DNA from: Saccharothrix sp. NRRL B-16314
Lineage (GTDB): Bacteria > Actinomycetota > Actinomycetes > Mycobacteriales > Pseudonocardiaceae
Assembly: GCF_000716595.1 (NCBI RefSeq)
Contig: NZ_JNXC01000012.1
Span: forward strand, 186,001-250,000
Direction of reading: 5' to 3'
Length of the DNA: 64,000 nucleotides
The number at the start of each line of letters is the position of its first letter. Positions within the stretch are counted from its first letter, which is position 1. The position numbers and the translations under genes were made by a program. The notes under the pieces are model-generated. The model ran no database searches. It was given only the letters and a program-made list of their open reading frames with translations, and had not been told where the DNA came from. Shown one piece after another: positions 58,531 to 64,000 of the stretch.

Positions 58531-59451
58531 TCAGGCCTGGAACACCAGGTCCGCGTTGACCGCGGCGGCGGCCTTCGCGCCCGCCGCGGCGGCGGACACC
58601 ACCTGCGCCATCGCGTCCACCACGTTCCCGGCCGCGTAGACACCGGGCACGCTCGTCGCGCCCCACTCGTCCACCCGCACCCAGCCCGCGTCGTCCCGCT
58701 CGCACCCCAGCCCGTCGAGGAACCCGTCGCGGGGCAGGAACTCCGGCGCCACGAACACCGCCCGGCGCGGCACCACGCCCTCGGCGGCCGTCTCGACCCC
58801 GGCGGCGGTGACCGCGCGCACCGGGCCGTCGACGATCCGGACATCCCGCTTGGTCAACGCGGCCCGGTCCTCGTCGGACAACGGCCGCACGGCGAAGAAC
58901 ACCACGTCCGACGACCACTGCCGCACCAGCAACGCCTGGTGCGGCGACCGTTCGTGCGTCCCCAGGATGCCCAGCGGCTCGTCGGCCACCTCGTAGCCGT
59001 GGCAGTACGGGCAGTGCAGCGCGTAGTCGCCCCAGCCCTCCCGCAGGCCGGGCACGTCCGGCAGCTCGTCACGCAGGCCGGACGCGACGACGACCCGCGC
59101 GGCGGCCAACGCCGTCCCGTCCTCCAGCACCACCCGGAACGACGGCCCGTCCCCCGCCACCTGCTCCAGCCGCGCGACCCGGCCGGGCACGAACCGGCCC
59201 CCGTAGCGGGCGACCTCGTCGCGGCCGATCGCCAGCAGCTCCCCCGGCGGCACCCCGTCACGCGACAGGAACCCGTGCACGCCCTCCGCGGGGGCGTTGC
59301 GCGGCTGCCCCGAGTCGACCACCGCGACCCGGCGCCGCGCACGCCCCAGCACCAGCGCCGCGTTCAACCCCGCCGCGCCGCCACCGATCACCACGACCTC
59401 GTAGCCGTCTTCCCCGTACCCACCGTCACTGCGTTCCATGTGGACGAGCAT
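58531..59451 (-). CDS. NAD(P)/FAD oxidoreductase, thioredoxin-reductase-like
   Basis: A roughly 306-residue flavoprotein of the thioredoxin-reductase-like group. It has the FAD motif VVVIGGGAAGLNAALVLGR, the redox pair in LHCPYCHGYE and a second dinucleotide region (EPLGILGTH, replacing the usual GxGxxA). The C-terminal TSVPGVYAAGNVVDAMAQVV marks the FAD site. It lacks clear partner thioredoxin genes. Start options are ATG 59451 and ATG 59439. It is divergent from an XRE-cupin regulator, a pairing often seen in actinomycetes, which probably controls it. Confidence 0.9.
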   Translation of the reverse strand: MLVHMERSDGGYGEDGYEVVVIGGGAAGLNAALVLGRARRRVAVVDSGQPRNAPAEGVHGFLSRDGVPPGELLAIGRDEVARYGGRFVPGRVARLEQVAGDGPSFRVVLEDGTALAAARVVVASGLRDELPDVPGLREGWGDYALHCPYCHGYEVADEPLGILGTHERSPHQALLVRQWSSDVVFFAVRPLSDEDRAALTKRDVRIVDGPVRAVTAAGVETAAEGVVPRRAVFVAPEFLPRDGFLDGLGCERDDAGWVRVDEWGATSVPGVYAAGNVVDAMAQVVSAAAAGAKAAAAVNADLVFQA

Positions 59452-59504
59452 CACCCCGGTGTCCCACAATGGACAAACCTTGTTGCCGAAACCGGGAAAT
59501 GATC

Positions 59505-60110
59505 ATGGACAACGCGACCGACCCGCCGGACCTCCTCGCGACCGACCCGACCGACGACGTGCTGGGCAAGGTGGGCGAACGGCTCCGCCACGTCCGCACC
59601 AGCCGCGGCGCCACCCTCGCCGACCTCGCGGAGGCCACCGGCATCTCCAAGAGCACCCTCTCGCGCCTGGAGTCCGGGCAGCGGCGCCCCAGCCTGGAAC
59701 TGCTGCTGCCCATCGCCCGCGCGCACCGCGTGCCGCTCGACGAGCTCGTCGGCGCGCCACCGGTCGGCGATCCGCGCATCCGGCCGGTGCCGATCCGCCG
59801 CCACGGCATGACGATCCTGCCGCTCACCCAGCAGCCCGGCGGCCTCCAGGCCTTCAAGATGATCATCCCGCCCCGGGGCGAACCCGATCCGCGCACGCAC
59901 ACCGGCTACGAGTGGCTGTACGTGCTGTCGGGGCGGTTGCGGCTGATCCTGGCCGACCACGACGTGGTGCTGGTGACCGGCGAGGCCGCCGAGTTCGACA
60001 CCCGCCTGCCGCACTGGTTCGGCGCGGCGGGCAGCGAACCGGTCGAGGTGCTGAGCCTGTTCGGCAAGCAGGGCGAACAGATCCACATGCGCACCCGCCG
60101 CAAAACCTGA
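59505..60110 (+). CDS. XRE-cupin transcriptional regulator
   Basis: A 201-residue regulator with an XRE HTH at about residues 15-70: LRHVRTSRGATLADLAEATGISKSTLSRLESGQRRPSLELLLPIA. A C-terminal cupin sensor domain spans 110-190 (HTGYEWLYVLSGRLRLILADHDVVLVTGEAAEFDTRLPHWF). ATG 59505 and 59499 are both possible starts. The shared promoter carries TGTCC-N6-GGACA at about 59460-59475, a possible operator. The divergent flavoprotein gene is the likely target. Confidence 0.9.
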   Translation: MDNATDPPDLLATDPTDDVLGKVGERLRHVRTSRGATLADLAEATGISKSTLSRLESGQRRPSLELLLPIARAHRVPLDELVGAPPVGDPRIRPVPIRRHGMTILPLTQQPGGLQAFKMIIPPRGEPDPRTHTGYEWLYVLSGRLRLILADHDVVLVTGEAAEFDTRLPHWFGAAGSEPVEVLSLFGKQGEQIHMRTRRKT

Positions 60111-60567
60111 CCCCGCCCCGCATCAACCCGGCCGGTTCTTCCCCCGCCGCCCCACCCGCTTGACCTGGTCGTGCGCCGAACCTGGTCGAGTCGACCCCGC
60201 GCCGTAACCCACCCGACCGGACCCGGCACCGGCACCGAACCCGCTTGGCCGAAGTGTCGGCAGCCGAGCCGGAGCGTTCAGCGCCCTCCGCCGGCCCTCT
60301 GCGGCCGATCCTCCGAGCCGCCCTTCCCTACCCCGCCCCGGGCTCTCGGCCCCGAGGTCCTGACGGCCGGTCCCGGGGTCACCCCTGCCGTGTCCGGCCG
60401 CGACCTGCGTTCCCACGCGTCCCCTTGCGCTCTCCCGCGCGGTCCCGTCCCACCGGTTGCCCTGTGACGGCTGCCTCCTGGCAGCGCCCAGGGCCGGCTT
60501 CTCCGGCCGCCCGCGTGATCCCCGGCCCACACGAGTCCGGCGGCGCGGGACACGCCACACTGTGCGC
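60111..60567. other. 457-bp intergenic region, no gene seen
   Basis: Between the XRE-cupin stop and the NUDIX start. Codon use in every frame is mixed, and I see no RNA, repeat or strong hairpin. A CACACT box just before the NUDIX ATG may be its -10. Confidence 0.5.
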
Positions 60568-61044
60568 ATGACAGGCAGGCGCAGCGCCGGGATCCTGCTC
60601 CACCGCGTGGTGGACGGCGAACTCCAGGTCCTCCTCGGGCACATGGGCGGCCCGTTCTGGGTCCGCAAGGACGCCGGTGCGTGGTCGATCCCGAAGGGTG
60701 AGCCCGACGGCGACGAGACCCCGGAGGCCACGGCGCGCCGTGAGTTCACCGAGGAGCTGGGCCTGCCGGTGCCGGACGGCGACCTCGTGCCGCTCGGCGA
60801 GGTCCGCCAGTCGGGCGGGAAAGTCGTCCAGGCGTGGGCGCTGGCGGCCGACCTCGATCCCGATCGGGTGATTCCGGGCACGTTCACGCTCGAGTGGCCG
60901 CGGGGTTCGGGCCGGTTCCGGGAGTATCCCGAGCTCGACCGGGTGGCCTGGTTTCCGCTGGTCGAGGCGAGGGTGAAAGTCGTGGCGGCGCAACGTGAGC
61001 TGCTCGACAGACTGATCGAGAACGTTGCTTTTGGGCAACACTGA
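60568..61044 (+). CDS. NUDIX hydrolase
   Basis: A 158-residue NUDIX enzyme with the complete box GEPDGDETPEATARREFTEELG (Gx5Ex7REUxEExGU) at about residues 44-65. The sequence SAGILLHRVVDGELQVLLGHMGGPFW precedes it, and VAWFPLVEARVKVVAAQREL follows. It hydrolyses a nucleoside diphosphate linked to another moiety; the substrate is unknown. The start codon lies 14 nt after a CACACT -10-like box. A strong hairpin follows 88 bp after the stop. Confidence 0.9.
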   Translation: MTGRRSAGILLHRVVDGELQVLLGHMGGPFWVRKDAGAWSIPKGEPDGDETPEATARREFTEELGLPVPDGDLVPLGEVRQSGGKVVQAWALAADLDPDRVIPGTFTLEWPRGSGRFREYPELDRVAWFPLVEARVKVVAAQRELLDRLIENVAFGQH

Positions 61045-61131
61045 AGTCATCGAGGGCACAAAGCGTCCGAGTGGACGTTTGGGTGCGGCCCGGACGGGTG
61101 ATTCATCCTCATGTCCGCCACCGCCCACACT

Positions 61132-61158
61132 CGCGTCGCCACCCAGCGTGGCGACGCG
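61132..61158. terminator. Terminator of the NUDIX gene
   Basis: CGCGTCGCCAC and GTGGCGACGCG are perfect 11-bp arms with a 5-nt loop, 88 bp after the NUDIX stop. A smaller hairpin (CGTCC-GAGT-GGACG then TTT) lies at 61064-61080. Confidence 0.65.
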
Positions 61159-61423
61159 GTCGAAACTTCTCCGAATAACTTTGCGTGACCGTAACCATGA
61201 CGGGTGTCACTACTGTCGAGTTAAACCCGCCGTAACGTCGCCCTACGTGGTCGGTCTAAGCTGTCGCAGCCGCACGACTTCTCCCGGGACTGCTCCATCA
61301 GTGTGATGACGTACCCCGGTAGCTTGATAACGCGTCACGAACCGGTCGCGATTGCATCCCTTAGGAGGAAGCCTTCGTTGACGGGTGAAAGACGTCACTG
61401 TGGGCGACGATGACCGTGAAGCC
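61159..61423. other. rbpA upstream region
   Basis: The 350-bp region between the NUDIX terminator and rbpA. It is relatively AT-rich, carries several -10-like boxes (TAAGCT, TAACGT), a strong TAGGAGGA ribosome-binding site at 61361-61368 followed by a short open frame, and the SigR-type promoter at its 3' end. I do not recognise a known RNA family in it. Confidence 0.45.
61378..61413 (+). CDS. Candidate 11-residue leader peptide upstream of rbpA
   Basis: TTG 61378 opens MTGERRHCGRR then TGA, with TAGGAGGA ending 9 bp before it. The peptide contains one Cys and five Arg. It precedes the SigR-type promoter, so it would lie only on transcripts begun further upstream. It may be accidental. Confidence 0.3.
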   Translation: MTGERRHCGRR

Positions 61424-61450
61424 GGGAACGAACGGAGCAGTCCGATCGTT
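61424..61450 (+). promoter_or_regulatory. SigR-type (thiol-stress) promoter of rbpA
   Basis: -35 GGGAAC at 61424-61429, an 18-bp spacer and -10 GTT at 61448-61450 match the SigR/SigH consensus GGAAT-N18-GTT closely. It would give a leader of about 50 nt before the rbpA ATG. In Streptomyces coelicolor, rbpA has a SigR-dependent promoter, so this fits. Confidence 0.75.
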
Positions 61451-61508
61451 GCACTCGGTGAGCAACAAGCCTGGGCCCCGGCCCTGAGCCGAGCGAAAGG
61501 ACACCGCC

Positions 61509-61853
61509 ATGGCCGACCGCGTTCTACGGGGTAGCCGGCTCGGAGCAGTCAGCTACGAGACCGACCGCAATCACGACCTCGCCCCGCGCCGGTCGGTGCG
61601 GTACGCCTGCCCCAAGAACCACGACTTCGAGGTGCCGTTCTCCGACGACGCGGAGATCCCGCACACCTGGGAGTGCCGTCTGCACGGCCAGGTGTCGAAG
61701 ATCATCGACGGTGCCGTGCCGGAGGAGAAGAAGGTCAAGCCGCCGCGCACGCACTGGGACATGCTCCTGGAGCGGCGCACGATCCCGGAGCTCGAAGAGC
61801 TGCTGGACGAGCGGCTGGAAGAGCTGAAGGGGCGGCGCACCCGCACCGCCTGA
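61509..61853 (+). CDS. rbpA: RNA polymerase-binding protein RbpA
   Basis: A 114-residue actinobacterial general transcription factor. It binds RNA polymerase and the principal sigma factor to stabilise the open complex. It shows MADRVLRGSRLGAVSYETDRNHDLAPR, the RbpA core with zinc-type Cys residues (YACPKNHDFEVPF, TWECRLHG) and the C-terminal sigma-interaction helix HWDMLLERRTIPELEELLDERLEELKG. AAAGGA is at 61496-61501. A SigR-type promoter lies 58 bp upstream, linking it to thiol-stress induction. A TTCG-loop terminator follows. Confidence 0.96.
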   Translation: MADRVLRGSRLGAVSYETDRNHDLAPRRSVRYACPKNHDFEVPFSDDAEIPHTWECRLHGQVSKIIDGAVPEEKKVKPPRTHWDMLLERRTIPELEELLDERLEELKGRRTRTA

Positions 61854-61866
61854 GCCGCGTGACGTG

Positions 61867-61902
61867 CGAGGGGCCCGCCGGATTCGTCCGGCGGGCCCCT
61901 CG
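61867..61902. terminator. Terminator of rbpA
   Basis: 16-bp perfect arms (CGAGGGGCCCGCCGGA and complement) with a TTCG tetraloop, 13 bp after the rbpA stop. It is one of the most stable hairpins in the window and could act from both sides, since Ppm1 converges. Confidence 0.85.
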
Positions 61903-61954
61903 GCGTTCGTGCGCGGTGTCGGCGGTCGGCGGGTGCCGACGGTGTCGCCGACGG

Positions 61955-62746
61955 TCAGTGGTTGCTGGGGGTCTTGGGCTTGGGGGCGAACAGGTCGCGC
62001 AGCTGGGTCGCGCGGCGCCGTACGCCCCACTTCGTGACCCTCCACAGCGCCTCGCGGACGATGTTGCCGCTCATCTTCGACTCGCCGACCTCACGCTCGG
62101 TGAACGTGATCGGCACCTCCACGACGCGGTGGCCCAGTTCGATGGTGCGCCACGCGAGATCGATCTGGAAGCAGTAGCCCTGCGAGGCCACCGTGTCGAG
62201 CTTGAGGCGTTGCAGGACCTCGGCGCGGAACGCGCGGAAGCCGCCGGTGATGTCCTTGACCTTCGCGCCCAGGGCGATCTGGGAGTAGACGTTGCCGCCG
62301 CGGGAGATGAGCTCCCGGTACTTGGGCCAGTTGACCGTGCTGCCGCCGGGCACGTACCGGGAGCCGAGGACGAGGTCGGCGTCGCGCAGCGCGTCGAGCA
62401 GCCGCGGCAGGTCCTCGGGGGCGTGGGAGCCGTCCGCGTCCATCTCGACGACCACGGCGTAGCCGCGGTCCAGTGCCCACCGGAAGCCCGCGACGTAGGC
62501 GGCGCCGAGGCCGGCCTTCTCCGTGCGGTGCATCACGTGCACCCGGTCGTCGGCGGCGGCCATCTCGTCGGCGAGGTCGCCCGTGCCGTCGGGGCTGCCG
62601 TCGTCGACGACGAGCGCGTGCACGTCCGGCAGTGCCGTGTGCAGCCGCCGCACGATCTTCCCGATGTTGTCCCGCTCGTTGTAGGTCGGGATCACCACCA
62701 GCACCGGCCCGAGCTCGCGGTCAGGCTGCGCCTGCTGGTCCGCCAT
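61955..62746 (-). CDS. ppm1: Polyprenol monophosphomannose synthase (Ppm1 catalytic domain)
   Basis: A 263-residue GT2 glycosyltransferase that makes polyprenyl-phosphomannose for lipoarabinomannan-type glycans and protein O-mannosylation. It has [33 protein letters not shown], the metal-binding [19 protein letters not shown] and [19 protein letters not shown]. No transmembrane helices are present; in Mycobacterium tuberculosis the same domain is fused to Lnt. Here it overlaps the upstream Lnt gene by 26 bp, a split version of that fusion. RbpA converges on it. Confidence 0.93.
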   Translation of the reverse strand: MADQQAQPDRELGPVLVVIPTYNERDNIGKIVRRLHTALPDVHALVVDDGSPDGTGDLADEMAAADDRVHVMHRTEKAGLGAAYVAGFRWALDRGYAVVVEMDADGSHAPEDLPRLLDALRDADLVLGSRYVPGGSTVNWPKYRELISRGGNVYSQIALGAKVKDITGGFRAFRAEVLQRLKLDTVASQGYCFQIDLAWRTIELGHRVVEVPITFTEREVGESKMSGNIVREALWRVTKWGVRRRATQLRDLFAPKPKTPSNH

Positions 62747-64000
62747 CCGTTTCCTCCTCGCCGACACCCGCTTCGGGGGTCGGACGCGATCGTCGTTTCA
62801 TCGTCACGCTGAACGCCACGGCCAGAAGGCCCAGGGCGGTCATCACCCACTCGGGCCATGCGCCGAGCCGGGTGGCCAGCGTAGCCTCCCCGCGCAGCGG
62901 CACGGTCGCCACCAGCGCGTCGGGGGTGAACAGGCCGGTACGGGCGGTGACGGACCCGTCCGGCTGGACGATGGCGCTCACCCCGCTGGTGGCGGCGACG
63001 ACCACCGTTTTGCCGTATTCGACGGCGCGCACGCGGGACATCGCGAGCTGCTGGTAGGTCATCTCGGTGTAGCCGAACGTGGCGTTGTTGGTGGGGATCG
63101 CGATCATGTTCGCGCCGGCGGTGACGGAGTCGCGCACCACACCGTCGAACGCGACCTCGTAGCAGGTGTCGATCGCCACTTTCGCCGGGCCCATGGTGAA
63201 GCCCTCGGGGTCGGTGCCGGGCTGGAACGTGCCCGCGCGGTCGACGGTCTCGCTGAAGATCCGGAAGAACGACCGGTAGGGCATCGTCTCGCCGAAGGGC
63301 TGCAGTTGGCGCTTGGTGTAGGTGTCGGTGGCGCCGCGGCCGGGTTCGTAGAGGACGACGGTGTTGCGGGGCAGCCGGTCGTCGGGGTCGATGACGACGG
63401 CGCCGACCGCGATGGGCGCCCGGATGGCCTCGGTGGCCAGCTGGATCCGGGCGGCGGCGTCGGCGTTGCGGAACGGGTCGATGTCGGAGGAGTTCTCGGG
63501 CCAGATGACCAGGTCGGGTTGGTCGGCGCGGCCCGCGCGGACGTCGTCGGCGAGTTGCAGGGTGCGTTTGACGTGGTTGTCGAGGACGGCGCGGCGTTGG
63601 GCGTTGAAGTCGAGGCCGGCGCGGGGGACGTTGCCCTGGATGGCGGCGACGGTCGCGGTGCCCTGGTCGGGGTCGGTGTGCACGAGCGCGGACGCGCCGA
63701 CCCCCGCGGCGAGGGGCAGCACCGCGGTGGCCACCGCGATCCCCCGGCCGCTCCAGCCGCGCTGGCGGAGGACGTGGGCGGCGCCGAGGCCGGTCAGGGC
63801 GACGGCGAACCCGACGAGCGGGGCTCCGCCGACCGAGGCGAGGGGCAGGTACCAGCCCTCGGGCTGTCCGAACGCGATCTTCCCCCAGGGGAACCCGCCG
63901 AACGGGACGACGGCGCGCAGCGCCTCGTCGGCGGCCCACACCAGCGCCATCCACAGGGGCGCACCGGGCAGCCGTGACACGACGGCCATGGCGGCGGTGC
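62721..64000 (-). CDS. lnt: Apolipoprotein N-acyltransferase (Lnt), N-terminus outside window
   Basis: Membrane enzyme that N-acylates the terminal Cys of lipoproteins. The nitrilase-like domain shows catalytic Glu in [14 protein letters not shown], Lys region in [12 protein letters not shown] and Cys in [16 protein letters not shown] few membrane helices precede it and one follows ([17 protein letters not shown]). The family has about five more N-terminal helices than the 400 residues seen here, so the start lies beyond position 64000. The C-terminus overlaps ppm1 by 26 bp. Confidence 0.9.
   Translation of the reverse strand, partial: TAAMAVVSRLPGAPLWMALVWAADEALRAVVPFGGFPWGKIAFGQPEGWYLPLASVGGAPLVGFAVALTGLGAAHVLRQRGWSGRGIAVATAVLPLAAGVGASALVHTDPDQGTATVAAIQGNVPRAGLDFNAQRRAVLDNHVKRTLQLADDVRAGRADQPDLVIWPENSSDIDPFRNADAAARIQLATEAIRAPIAVGAVVIDPDDRLPRNTVVLYEPGRGATDTYTKRQLQPFGETMPYRSFFRIFSETVDRAGTFQPGTDPEGFTMGPAKVAIDTCYEVAFDGVVRDSVTAGANMIAIPTNNATFGYTEMTYQQLAMSRVRAVEYGKTVVVAATSGVSAIVQPDGSVTARTGLFTPDALVATVPLRGEATLATRLGAWPEWVMTALGLLAVAFSVTMKRRSRPTPEAGVGEEETDGGPAGAA

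Noticed and set aside
61159..61423. Riboswitch or known structured RNA upstream of rbpA
   Set aside because: I compared it by eye with c-di-AMP, cobalamin and 6C-type patterns and found no convincing match.

Overview
This window is dense, high-GC actinobacterial chromosome, most likely from the Pseudonocardiales (Saccharothrix/Actinosynnema/Lentzea-like). The reasons are very high third-position GC, many GTG starts, frequent GTGA/ATGA overlaps and leaderless promoters, and marker genes: RbpA, a calerythrin-like EF-hand protein, DUF3090, DUF3097, SCO1664-family, Ppm1/Lnt and a SARP-type AfsR-like regulator. It holds about 67 genes, one clear pseudogene (GrpB), and no rRNA, tRNA, CRISPR array or insertion sequence that I can see. 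The organism assignment is an inference from gene content.

Layout. 1-5.9 kb: TetR/FAD-monooxygenase pair, an AlkZ-like winged-helix protein, an SHMT-like PLP enzyme facing a PucR-type regulator, MarR, and a DHFR-like reductase. 5.9-13.3 kb: a peptide module in which an M55 D-aminopeptidase and an M20 peptidase diverge from a four-gene dipeptide ABC transporter with fused ATPases and an unusual membrane-anchored binding protein. 13.5-18.2 kb: calerythrin-like protein, then an operon HAD > APH-kinase > acyl-CoA dehydrogenase > HxlR whose first three genes match the domain order of mammalian ACAD10. 18.4-23.5 kb: Hsp20 and its divergent regulator with overlapping promoters, then an operon S9 peptidase > S66 carboxypeptidase > dienelactone hydrolase. 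23.6-29.9 kb: conserved actinobacterial genes (DUF3090, SCO1664, GNAT, APH, DUF3097, NfeD, SPFH). 30-41.4 kb: metabolic and regulatory genes with several striking palindromic operators, the best being a 28-bp perfect palindrome between methionine aminopeptidase and a small XRE regulator.

41.4-46.2 kb: tyrosine recombinase, Ku, a LigD-type phosphoesterase-ligase and a separate LigD-type polymerase (a split NHEJ set), followed by a decayed GrpB gene. 46.3-57.5 kb: a SARP/NB-ARC/TPR regulator, hydrolase, F420-type flavin-like oxidoreductase, MFS transporter, GDPD, a cysteine-rich small protein, a PAS-GGDEF-EAL protein, VOC protein, and a PadR/membrane-protein pair. 57.6-64 kb: tandem repeats, thymidine kinase, a thioredoxin-reductase-like enzyme facing an XRE-cupin regulator, NUDIX, RbpA with a SigR-like promoter, and Ppm1 overlapping Lnt, which runs off the window.

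I found no obviously new multi-gene defence or biosynthetic system. The strongest leads are the ACAD10-order operon, the split NHEJ locus next to a lone tyrosine recombinase, the C-terminally anchored peptide-binding protein, and a set of near-perfect palindromes that predict specific regulator-target pairs.
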